From Actinomycetota bacterium (GTDB lineage: Bacteria; Actinomycetota; Actinomycetes; Nanopelagicales; Nanopelagicaceae), in NCBI GenBank assembly GCA_026393075.1, contig JAPLAW010000008.1:1-64000 (forward strand): DNA of 64,000 bases, in the 5' to 3' direction. Below the pieces are notes generated by a model, which ran no database searches, had not been told where the DNA came from, and saw only the letters and a program-made list of their open reading frames with translations. A program made the position numbers and the translations under genes. Positions 43,244-52,163 of the stretch are shown piece after piece. Within the stretch, counting starts at the first letter, position 1; every line of letters starts with the position of its first letter.

Positions 43244-43555
43244 ATGAGCCCGCGCCGCAACTATCCCAAAGGGAAAAGACCTCAGGATGCTGAGCGAGAA
43301 ATCAATACTTCTAATGAAAGTATCGAAGAACATAGCGATGGAACATATCGAGTTAGAAAATTAACTGGTTCTTCTTCAAATAAACCATATCGCTGCCCAG
43401 GTTGTGATCAAGTTATTCCGATGGCAACACCACATATTGTTGCTTGGTTAGAACATGATGAAGAATCGCGTCGCCATTGGCACACACCTTGTTGGAGTAA
43501 GAAAAATAATCGCGGCCCACGCACAGAGCGCACCCGAAATGCGCCCCGCTTTTAA
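43244..43555 (+). CDS. Small actinobacterial conserved protein with zinc-binding-like CPGC...HWHTPCW motif
   Basis: YRCPGCDQVIPMATPHIVAWLEHDEESRRHWHTPCW. Confidence 0.75.
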   Translation: MSPRRNYPKGKRPQDAEREINTSNESIEEHSDGTYRVRKLTGSSSNKPYRCPGCDQVIPMATPHIVAWLEHDEESRRHWHTPCWSKKNNRGPRTERTRNAPRF

Positions 43556-43570
43556 TTAACTTGCTTGTTA

Positions 43571-45052
43571 CTAACTTAGCCGACCTTTAAGAATTTTGAT
43601 CGCACGCATAATTAATTTATCGCTGAAGTAAGAACGATTAAAGCTAGTAATTGCCAATGGTAACTGGAATCTTGCGCGAACCACGGTGCGCGGATAAGTA
43701 AACTCGAGAATTCCTTCGGGGCCATGAATGCGACCAGAGCCACTATCTTTCACGCCACCAAATGGCACTGATGGAATAGCTGCAAAAGAAATAGTTGAGT
43801 TAATGGCAACCATTCCGCAATGCAGTTGTGAAGCAATCTTCTTACCTTGACGCTTTGACCAAACCGAAGCACCTAAGCCATATTTACTCGCATTAGCTAA
43901 GCGAATTGCATGATCAATAGAGTGGAAACGATTAATAATAATTACTGGCCCAAAGGTTTCCTCCGTCATCGCAATGGCATCTTCGGGCACATCTACTAGA
44001 ACGACGGGTTGCACATAAGGCGGCTGTACTGATTTCTTACCACCCAAAAGTGCTTTACCACCGCGCTTTAACGCATCGGCAATATGGGCTGCAATCACAT
44101 CTAGCTGCTCTGGCATGGTTGCCGGACCGTAATTACCAGCCCCTGGTGCACCTGCGGTGATCTTTTCAGCTTCGGCCACGAAGAGTTCAATGAAGCGATC
44201 TGCAATCTTTTCATCTACATAGACACGTTCGGCACCAATACAAGTTTGCCCAGCATTAGACATCGCAGACCATAAAGTATTTTCAACAGCTGCATTAATA
44301 TTGGCATCTTCGGCAATAATTACTGGGTCTTTGCCACCGCATTCCAGAACTACTGGAATCATATTTGCTGCACAAGTAGCGGCGACTAATTTAGCAGTCT
44401 TAGTTGAACCAGTAAAAGCTAACTTATTAATTTCGCTCTCACATAAGTATCGACCAGTATCGCCGAAGCCGGTAATTACTTGGAAGATATCTTCACTTGG
44501 TGCAACTTGGGCAAATGAATCAGCCAGCCAAACGCCAACGGCTGGAGTTAATTCACTTGGTTTGAACACAACTGCGTTACCAGCTGCAAGTGCGTAAGTT
44601 ATTGAACCAAGGGGAGTAAAGATCGGATAGTTCCAGGGACCAATCACGCCAACTACGCCAACTGGTGAGTGTTCAACGCGCGCTGACATGTTTGCCATGA
44701 TCGCACCGGGTGAACGATGTTCTGGACTCATAACGTATTCAGCATTGCGTGCAGCCCAACCAATATGATTTATCGCAAGAGCTGCTTCTAGCTTGGCGTC
44801 ACTAATTGGCTTGCCAGTTTCATCAGATATTAATTCAGCAATCTCATCAACATGGCTGGTTAAGTATTTGCTCCAATCGAGCAAGACTTTTTTGCGACCT
44901 TTAAAACCTAGGTGCTGCCATTGATAAAGCGCTTCATGGGCGGTTTCAACAACCAGTGAAACGGTGTCTTTGCTATCTACTGGAAAAGAAGCTAAAACTT
45001 CACCGGATACTGGATTGATTGAATCAAAGGTCTTTTTACGTGATGTGGCCAT
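43571..45052 (-). CDS. Aldehyde dehydrogenase family protein
   Basis: GVVGVIGPWNYPIFTPLGSI, VLECGGKDPVII, NAGQTCIGAERVYV. Start MATSRKKT favoured over 45088. Confidence 0.93.
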   Translation of the reverse strand: MATSRKKTFDSINPVSGEVLASFPVDSKDTVSLVVETAHEALYQWQHLGFKGRKKVLLDWSKYLTSHVDEIAELISDETGKPISDAKLEAALAINHIGWAARNAEYVMSPEHRSPGAIMANMSARVEHSPVGVVGVIGPWNYPIFTPLGSITYALAAGNAVVFKPSELTPAVGVWLADSFAQVAPSEDIFQVITGFGDTGRYLCESEINKLAFTGSTKTAKLVAATCAANMIPVVLECGGKDPVIIAEDANINAAVENTLWSAMSNAGQTCIGAERVYVDEKIADRFIELFVAEAEKITAGAPGAGNYGPATMPEQLDVIAAHIADALKRGGKALLGGKKSVQPPYVQPVVLVDVPEDAIAMTEETFGPVIIINRFHSIDHAIRLANASKYGLGASVWSKRQGKKIASQLHCGMVAINSTISFAAIPSVPFGGVKDSGSGRIHGPEGILEFTYPRTVVRARFQLPLAITSFNRSYFSDKLIMRAIKILKGRLS

Positions 45053-45059
45053 AGCGGCA

Positions 45060-45069
45060 AAGATACACT
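45060..45069. promoter_or_regulatory. Overlapping divergent -10-like elements (TATCTT minus / TACACT plus)
   Basis: Start codons only 23 bp apart; each -10-like hexamer is 6-7 nt from its start codon; no SD. Confidence 0.5.
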
Positions 45070-45075
45070 TGCCTA

Positions 45076-45786
45076 ATGGCCGAACCAATTCGCCCCAGCA
45101 CGGTATTGCCGGCTAATCGCTCACCTTTCACGCTGCTTACAGCCGATGGGCAAACGCTGGTGGGTGAGGTTGCTAGCCCAATCGGTAACTCCAATGGCGC
45201 AATTCTTTGTCTGCATCCATTGCCAACTGCTGGTGGCATGATGGATAGCCATGTTAATAAGAAAGCAGCAAATCGTTTGCCCGATTTGGCGGGCATAACT
45301 GTGGTTCGTTTTAACACTCGTGGAACTACAAGTGCCAATGGCACCAGCACTGGCACCTTTGATAATGGCGTTGCCGAGAAATTCGATGTTGAGGCAGCTC
45401 TTACTTATTGTTTAGATACTTTGAAGTTAGAAAATCTTTGGGTAGTTGGCTGGTCTTTTGGAACAGATTTAGCGTTACGTCACGCCAAAGATCCACGGCA
45501 TAAAGGGCTAATTTTATTGAGTCCACCATTGCGTACATCAGAGCCAAGTGATCTGGAATATTGGAATCAAGATGGTCGCCCAGTAATCACAATTGTTCCT
45601 GAGCTAGATGATTATCTGCAACCACCAGAGGCAGCAAAACGTTTTGCAGTCATTAAAAATCACCAGATGATTGCAGTTGATGGCGCAAAGCACTTATGGG
45701 TGGGCGAACCAGCAGTTTATCGCGTGCTAACTGAAATCACTCAGATCATCGCACCAAGCAGATTGCCACTACCAACTGAAATTTAG
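45076..45786 (+). CDS. Alpha/beta hydrolase
   Basis: LCLHPLPTAGGMMDS, VVGWSFGTDLAL (GxSxG), VDGAKHLW. Confidence 0.85.
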   Translation: MAEPIRPSTVLPANRSPFTLLTADGQTLVGEVASPIGNSNGAILCLHPLPTAGGMMDSHVNKKAANRLPDLAGITVVRFNTRGTTSANGTSTGTFDNGVAEKFDVEAALTYCLDTLKLENLWVVGWSFGTDLALRHAKDPRHKGLILLSPPLRTSEPSDLEYWNQDGRPVITIVPELDDYLQPPEAAKRFAVIKNHQMIAVDGAKHLWVGEPAVYRVLTEITQIIAPSRLPLPTEI

Positions 45787-45790
45787 CTGA

Positions 45791-46912
45791 TTAGGCGTTA
45801 TCTGTTCTTGGAAAAACTACTTCATCCAAAATCAAGATAATGGCTGCAGCAACTGGAACGGCTAATAGGCCGCCCACTAAGCCCAATAGTGACGAACCTA
45901 TTAGGGCTGAAATAATGGTTACCGCGCCAGGTATTGAAAGAGTCTTCTTCATTATGCGCGGTGTTATTAGATAGTTTTCAATTTGAACGTAGAGAACATA
46001 AGCCAAGAACGCAACCAGCCCGATAGTTACCGATTGTGTTAACGCAACTAAAGTAACTACAGTGCAGCCAATAAAGTGGCCAATTAGAGGGATCAATCCG
46101 CATACCAACACTGTCATTCCAAGTGCGATTGGGGAAGGAATTCCGAGAGCAAATGAAAGTAAGAATGTAAAGATTCCAGCCATGAATGCAATTGTTACTT
46201 GGCTGCTAACGAATGAACCAACTCGCGAAATAATTGCATCGGTAAGAGCACCAACACGTGGGCGACGTGATGCTGGCGCAAGACGCAAGCCAAGCTTGAC
46301 CATTTGCGGTAAGGAAGTTAAGAAGTAAAGCGTTAAAACTAAGATTGTTAGCGCGGCAAAAGTTCCAGATAAAACTGATTTGCCAACACCAACTACGCCG
46401 CCAAATGTTGTTAGCAGAAGTTTTCCATCTGAAGTTCGCGCTGCTATTTCGCGTTGCAAAGTATCAAGTAAGCCGTACTGATCATTTAGTCGCATAAATA
46501 ATGAGTTAGATTTCAAATCTTGAATCAATGATGGCGCTTGACTGATTAAGTTAGAGCCTTGCGAAACAACTGGCGGCACCACAATTAAAGCAAAGAAAAT
46601 CACAAATAAAATTACTGAAATAAATATTGCAGCAACTGCATTTGTCCGAGATAAACCTCTACGGCGAAGTGCCTCGACTGCCGGGTTTAAGCCAGTTGCC
46701 AAGAAGAGCGCAATCAAAATCAAGACAAATATCTGCGAAGCACTGGCAAGTGCTCGCATCAATACAAATGCAGAGAGTGCACCGATCGTTGCAATGAAGC
46801 CAAAATAAAATGGGTGTGATTTGTTAATTGGATCACCTAGAACGCCCATATCAGTGTTAATTACCTGGGGTTCTCCCGTAACAACTTTTTTAATTCGCTT
46901 ACTAATCGTCAT
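45791..46912 (-). CDS. AI-2E family transporter (PF01594-like)
   Basis: Multi-TM, ALFLATGLNPAVEALRRRGLSRTNAVA, GIPSPIALGMTVLVCGLIPLIGHFIG. Confidence 0.88.
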   Translation of the reverse strand: MTISKRIKKVVTGEPQVINTDMGVLGDPINKSHPFYFGFIATIGALSAFVLMRALASASQIFVLILIALFLATGLNPAVEALRRRGLSRTNAVAAIFISVILFVIFFALIVVPPVVSQGSNLISQAPSLIQDLKSNSLFMRLNDQYGLLDTLQREIAARTSDGKLLLTTFGGVVGVGKSVLSGTFAALTILVLTLYFLTSLPQMVKLGLRLAPASRRPRVGALTDAIISRVGSFVSSQVTIAFMAGIFTFLLSFALGIPSPIALGMTVLVCGLIPLIGHFIGCTVVTLVALTQSVTIGLVAFLAYVLYVQIENYLITPRIMKKTLSIPGAVTIISALIGSSLLGLVGGLLAVPVAAAIILILDEVVFPRTDNA

Positions 46913-46943
46913 GTGTTCAAGTGTAATTGCCTAAGATGAGCCC

Positions 46944-48167
46944 ATGACCCTACGAATCACTGGCTTTGGCGAAGAGATCGCGGCCGTCTCGGGTCTGCCG
47001 TGGAATCAGCCGCTCGAAGAGTGGCCAGAAGATCCAGCTCTTGCTGAAAAACGCGGTATTTCGCGCCACGTCGTTCGCTTGATTCGAGTAACTGATGAAC
47101 CTGATTCCGAAATCTATGCGGTCAAAGAGACAGTTTCTGAGTTCGCTAATCGTGAATATGCCGCTCTTCGCGAACTTCGCCGCTTGCAAGCACCTAGCGT
47201 TGATCCAATTGCTGTTGTAGAGGGACGTAAAGATATAAATGGCGAAGATTTGCCATGTGTTTTAGCCACTCGCTTCTTGCCGTACTCACTGCCTTACCGA
47301 GTTGTGCTCTCGGGCGCCTTATCTCCGCATGACATTTTAAATATGGCTAACGCCTTAGCGCTACTGCTAGTTCGCTTGCACCTACTCGGTTTCTGGTGGG
47401 GAGACTGTTCGCTTTCAAATACTTTATTCCGGCGAGATGCTGAAGGTTTCGCAGCTTACTTAGTTGATGCCGAAACCGGCGAGTTTCAAAAAACTCTTAG
47501 CGATGGACAGCGCGAACATGATTTAGATATTGCTCACTTTAACGTGGCCGCTGAACTAGAGGATTTAGCTTTATCTGGCGTTCTGTATCCGGGCATGGAT
47601 CCAGTTCGTGCAAGTGATACCGTGATGAAAAGATATCGACGACTTTGGGCTGCACTACGTGATCCACAATCACTCGACCCAACTGATCGCCGCGCTGTTG
47701 AATGCGCAATGCGCCAACTACATGATTTAGGTTTTGCAGTTGAAGAAGTTTCCATCGCGATTGATGGCGAAAATAAAGTTTTGAAGTTCCAGCCTAAGTT
47801 AGTTGCTGCTGGATATCACACCAATCGCTTGCGCGAACTGATGGGGCTAGAAACCGAAGAGTTACAAGCAAAACGAATCTTGGCATCCTTTGATCGTTAT
47901 CGAGCTCGTGAAAATAACCTTTCGACAAACGTCAATGAAGTGGCCTTTAAATGGTTAACTGAGATTTTCAATCCAATTGTTAACTCTGTTCCGGCCGAGC
48001 ATCTTGGCCGAGTCGAGCCAGCTCAGTTATTCCATGAAGTTCTTGAGCACCGTTGGTACTTAAGTGAAGCTGCGGGCCATGATGTGGGCTTAGATTTAGC
48101 CTGCAAAACCTATATTTCTGAGGTTCTACCCTACCGCCGCGATTCAGGTATCGAGTTAGTGGAATGA
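46944..48167 (+). CDS. DUF4032 / kinase-like fold protein
   Basis: HLLGFWWGDCSLSNTLFRRDAEGFAAYLVDAETGEF resembles kinase catalytic (GD..N) and DFG-like (DAE) loops. Confidence 0.75.
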   Translation: MTLRITGFGEEIAAVSGLPWNQPLEEWPEDPALAEKRGISRHVVRLIRVTDEPDSEIYAVKETVSEFANREYAALRELRRLQAPSVDPIAVVEGRKDINGEDLPCVLATRFLPYSLPYRVVLSGALSPHDILNMANALALLLVRLHLLGFWWGDCSLSNTLFRRDAEGFAAYLVDAETGEFQKTLSDGQREHDLDIAHFNVAAELEDLALSGVLYPGMDPVRASDTVMKRYRRLWAALRDPQSLDPTDRRAVECAMRQLHDLGFAVEEVSIAIDGENKVLKFQPKLVAAGYHTNRLRELMGLETEELQAKRILASFDRYRARENNLSTNVNEVAFKWLTEIFNPIVNSVPAEHLGRVEPAQLFHEVLEHRWYLSEAAGHDVGLDLACKTYISEVLPYRRDSGIELVE

Positions 48168-48174
48168 TTAAGCA

Positions 48175-49035
48175 ATGAGTTTGCCACCTAATTTTGGTCG
48201 AGCCGTAGATTTGAGTTCGCTAACAAAGCCAGCCCAAGCCACCAATGCGATTGCTTCAACTTACGAAATCACGACTGAAAATTTCGCAGCTAATGCAGTC
48301 GAACTTTCGCGCACAAAGCCAGTAATTTTATTGGTCTGGTCACCGCGCAGCCCCGAGTCAATGACCACTCTTGAAACTCTGAGTAAATTAGAAACCAGCG
48401 CTAACGATGCGTGGGCACTTGGCAGCATTAACGCTGATACCCAACCGCAAGTGGCTCAAGCACTACAAACCAAAAATGTTCCTTATGCGGTTGCCCTAAT
48501 TAATGAGCAGCCAGTTCCACTATTTGACCAGAGTTATCCGGAAAATCAAATCAAAATGGTAATTGATAAAGTTTTAACCTTAGCTGCCGAGCAAGGGATT
48601 GGTAGTGCGCCGGTAGAAACCATCGAACCTGAAGAAGATGAAGCTCTTGCCGCCCTTGAAGCCGGTCAGTATGAAATCGCCAGAGCGGCTTATCAGAAAT
48701 TATTGAGCCGCAAACCAAATGATTCGCTAGCAAAGTTAGGTTTAGCGCAAACTGAACTACTTATCCGCACCGAAAAACTCGAAGCTAAATTAGTCACCGC
48801 ACTAGCTGCATCTGAACCAGATAATGTAAAAGCCCAATTAGATTGCGCAGACCTAGAAGTTATCAGTGGCGATCTAGATGCTGCTTTCAATCGCTTAATC
48901 GAATGCGTTCGCCGTTTTGCCGGAGCTGATCGCGCGGCCGCAAAAGACCATCTATTGGCACTCTTCCAATTAGTAGATCCAGCTGATCCACGACTAAAAG
49001 TGGCTCGCACTTCCCTTGCAAGTGCGCTCTTCTAG
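48175..49035 (+). CDS. CnoX/YbbN-like thioredoxin-fold + TPR protein lacking both CxxC cysteines
   Basis: PVILLVWSPRSPESMTTLETLSKLE (WSPRS in place of WCxxC) followed by TPR-like helices. Confidence 0.8.
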   Translation: MSLPPNFGRAVDLSSLTKPAQATNAIASTYEITTENFAANAVELSRTKPVILLVWSPRSPESMTTLETLSKLETSANDAWALGSINADTQPQVAQALQTKNVPYAVALINEQPVPLFDQSYPENQIKMVIDKVLTLAAEQGIGSAPVETIEPEEDEALAALEAGQYEIARAAYQKLLSRKPNDSLAKLGLAQTELLIRTEKLEAKLVTALAASEPDNVKAQLDCADLEVISGDLDAAFNRLIECVRRFAGADRAAAKDHLLALFQLVDPADPRLKVARTSLASALF

Positions 49036-49043
49036 ACTAACCG

Positions 49044-50258
49044 ATGAATAAACAATCAATAACACCTGACGAAGAGTTTAGAACTTTAACTAAGCTCTTC
49101 TTTCTCTATGGTTTTGGTGTCATGTCTTGGATACCTAGATTTCCTGATTTTAAGGAAAAATTAGGGTTAACAAATGGCCAATTCGGTTCAATTATCAGCT
49201 TAGGAAATATAGGTGCATTTATAAGTCTGCTAACCGTGGGCCACATCGTCCATAAACTGGGCAGCTACAAAGTTTTAATTGCAAGCACCTGCTCGCTTTA
49301 TCTGAGTCTTATTCTGATGGCCAATATCTCCTCTAGTTTTATATTTATTCCACTTGTAATTCTGATGGGATTTTCGAGTTCAGCTTTTCATATTTCAGTC
49401 AATAGCCAGGCGTTTAATAGTCAAACTCGAATTACCAAACCAATTATTGTCAAATTACATGGCATTTGGACCATGGGTGCAGTTAGCACCGGCCTGGTCT
49501 CGGGTCTTGTAATTGGTCGGATCTCTGCTTCAATCCAACTAGATATTATCTATGTCTTCGTATTCCTGCTGACAATAAAATATCTAAATAAATTGCTACC
49601 AATAGCGCTTTTGCCAAACCTTGAAGATGATCATTATTCGGTGAAGCAGATTTTTAAGTCGCTAAGATTTGATCGCCTGATAGCTGGTGGCATGATCTGC
49701 GCCATTTTACTTGAGATTGCAATGGGCGATTGGTCAAATATATTTGCTCGCGAATATTTGGGAATTAAAGGTGGCCTAATAACTTTGCCTTACATTCTCT
49801 TTATGAGTGCCATGATTGCCGGCAGACTTGGCATCTCTAGAATTATTGATCGGATGCCAATTAACAGAGCAGCCAATATCGGCGCCGTAACTGGTGGCAC
49901 CTTCTTTTTAATTGGGGTATTGGTATCGATATTGTTTGGCGACACCCATCAGTACTGGGCCTTTGGCGTATTCTCGTTTGGCTGCCTCGTTGCTGGTTTA
50001 GGAACTTCCTTTATTACGCCAAGTTTCTTTAATGCGGCAAGTGCCCGAAGCGAATTTCCGAGCGCAGTAGTAATTGGTCAAATCGGATTGATTAATAATT
50101 TTCTGATCTTTGGCGGTAAGTGGGTAATTGCCTGGACCGCGCAGTTCACTTCCTTGGCCGTTGCCCTCTTGATTCCAGCAGTAATGGCGCTATCTGTTCC
50201 GCTCTTCTCAAAGGCTTTGTTAAGCGGTAATGCCAAGGGGCAAGCAGACGAAAAATAG
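49044..50258 (+). CDS. MFS transporter
   Basis: 12-TM-like pattern, FLYGFGVMSWIPRFPDFKEKLGLTNGQFG. Confidence 0.85.
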   Translation: MNKQSITPDEEFRTLTKLFFLYGFGVMSWIPRFPDFKEKLGLTNGQFGSIISLGNIGAFISLLTVGHIVHKLGSYKVLIASTCSLYLSLILMANISSSFIFIPLVILMGFSSSAFHISVNSQAFNSQTRITKPIIVKLHGIWTMGAVSTGLVSGLVIGRISASIQLDIIYVFVFLLTIKYLNKLLPIALLPNLEDDHYSVKQIFKSLRFDRLIAGGMICAILLEIAMGDWSNIFAREYLGIKGGLITLPYILFMSAMIAGRLGISRIIDRMPINRAANIGAVTGGTFFLIGVLVSILFGDTHQYWAFGVFSFGCLVAGLGTSFITPSFFNAASARSEFPSAVVIGQIGLINNFLIFGGKWVIAWTAQFTSLAVALLIPAVMALSVPLFSKALLSGNAKGQADEK

Positions 50259-50264
50259 GTGTTT

Positions 50265-52160
50265 TTAAGCTAAAGCCATCCACAAGGTAGCTAATGGGGC
50301 CACTCTTAAAGTAATCACTAAGTCAGAACCTTCAGCCACATCAACTGGCTGATTAGTAACATCACTGCCACCAAAAGCTAAATCATCAGTGTTTAAAACT
50401 TCGCGCCAGGTTCCGGCTTTTGGCATTGGCAAACGATAGTTCTCATGTGGCACCGGAGAGAAATTACTTATGCAGACAAGGGGCTGACCATCATCTGCCC
50501 ATCGGGTAAATGCCAAAACATTGCTTGCGGCATCGTTTCCTACCAACCATGAGAATCCTTCAGGCGAAGTATCTTTTTCAAACAGCGCTGGTGTTGATTT
50601 ATAAAGGATGTTCATCTGAGAAATCGCTTTTGCGACACCTTTATGTTCATCGTATTGAGTTAAGTGCCACTGCAACCCAGCTGATTCACTCCACTCATCA
50701 TTTTGGGCAAATTCTTGACCCATAAAGAGAAGCTTCTTGCCAGGGTGTGCCCACATGAATCCGTATAGGGCGCGTAGCGTTGCTAACTTCTGCCAACGAT
50801 CACCCGGGAACTTATTTACTAATGAACCTTTGCCATGAACAACTTCATCATGGGAAAGTGGCAACATAAAGTTTTCGGACCAGGCATAGAGAATCGAGAA
50901 AGTTATTTCGTTGTGGTGATGGACGCGATGAATCGGGTCACGTTGTAGGTATTCCAAAGTGTCATGCATCCAGCCCATGTTCCACTTAAAGCCAAAGCCG
51001 ATGCCATCTGAATCAGTACTGCGTGTTACGCCAGGCCAAGCTGTTGATTCTTCAGCAATCATCATGATGCCTGGGTGCGTGCGATATGCCGTAGAAGTTG
51101 CTTCTTGCAATAACTGCACTGCTTCTAGATTCTCACGGCCACCAAATTTATTAGGCAGCCATTCGCCTTCTTTACGCGAATAATCCAAGTAGAGCATCGA
51201 AGCCACGGCATCTACCCGCAACCCGTCAATATGGAATTCAGTTAGCCAATACAAAGCACTCGCAACGATGAAGTTGCGAACTTCATTGCGACCGAAGTTA
51301 AAGATCAACGTGCCCCAGTCGGGATGCTCGCCTAAACGCGTATCTGCATGCTCATAAAGGGCAGTTCCGTCGAATTTGGCCAGTGCCCATTCATCTTTCG
51401 GAAAGTGCGCAGGAACCCAATCGAGAATCACGCCGATGCCAGCATTGTGAAGAGCGTTGACTAAATATTTAAATTCATCGGGTGAACCAAAGCGCGAAGA
51501 TGGTGCAAAGAAAGAAGTTACTTGATAACCCCACGAAGGACCATACGGATGTTCCATCACAGGTAAGAATTCAACGTGCGTGAAGCCAGTTTCTTGTAAG
51601 TAGGCAACTAGCTCAGTTGCTAAATCACGATAACTTAGACCTAAACGCCAAGAACCTAAGTGAACTTCATAGACAGACACCGCGCTACGCCAAGACTCAA
51701 ACTTACTTCGCTCGCTAATCCAGCTCTCATCACTCCATTGGTAATTCGATGCTTCGACAATTGAAGCAGTTAGTGGTGGGATCTCGGTAGCACGAGCCAT
51801 GGGATCAGCATGATCAACCCAGCGTCCATCATTGGTGTGAACTGCAAACTTGTATTTAGTACCAGGTGCTAAATCGGCAATAAAGATTTGCCAAATGCCA
51901 GTATTTTCAATGCGCCACATTCGATGGGTATTGCGATCCCAGTAATTTAGATCGCTGATCAAACTTACATCACGAGCATTTGGTGCCCAAAGCGCAAAAG
52001 AGGTGCCAAGTAAATTTCCCTCAGCATCGTGCTGCACATGTGAACCTAGTACTTTCCAAAGTTCTTCATGGCGACCTTCGGCAATTAAATAAAGATCTAG
52101 TTCGCCCAAAGCGCCAGGTTGATTTGGTACTACCTGTGTTTTACGGCGAAAGAGTTTCAT
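50265..52160 (-). CDS. glgB: 1,4-alpha-glucan branching enzyme
   Basis: DGLRVDAVASMLYLDYSR, LPLSHDEVVHGKGSL. Confidence 0.97.
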   Translation of the reverse strand: MKLFRRKTQVVPNQPGALGELDLYLIAEGRHEELWKVLGSHVQHDAEGNLLGTSFALWAPNARDVSLISDLNYWDRNTHRMWRIENTGIWQIFIADLAPGTKYKFAVHTNDGRWVDHADPMARATEIPPLTASIVEASNYQWSDESWISERSKFESWRSAVSVYEVHLGSWRLGLSYRDLATELVAYLQETGFTHVEFLPVMEHPYGPSWGYQVTSFFAPSSRFGSPDEFKYLVNALHNAGIGVILDWVPAHFPKDEWALAKFDGTALYEHADTRLGEHPDWGTLIFNFGRNEVRNFIVASALYWLTEFHIDGLRVDAVASMLYLDYSRKEGEWLPNKFGGRENLEAVQLLQEATSTAYRTHPGIMMIAEESTAWPGVTRSTDSDGIGFGFKWNMGWMHDTLEYLQRDPIHRVHHHNEITFSILYAWSENFMLPLSHDEVVHGKGSLVNKFPGDRWQKLATLRALYGFMWAHPGKKLLFMGQEFAQNDEWSESAGLQWHLTQYDEHKGVAKAISQMNILYKSTPALFEKDTSPEGFSWLVGNDAASNVLAFTRWADDGQPLVCISNFSPVPHENYRLPMPKAGTWREVLNTDDLAFGGSDVTNQPVDVAEGSDLVITLRVAPLATLWMALA

Positions 52161-52163
52161 TAG

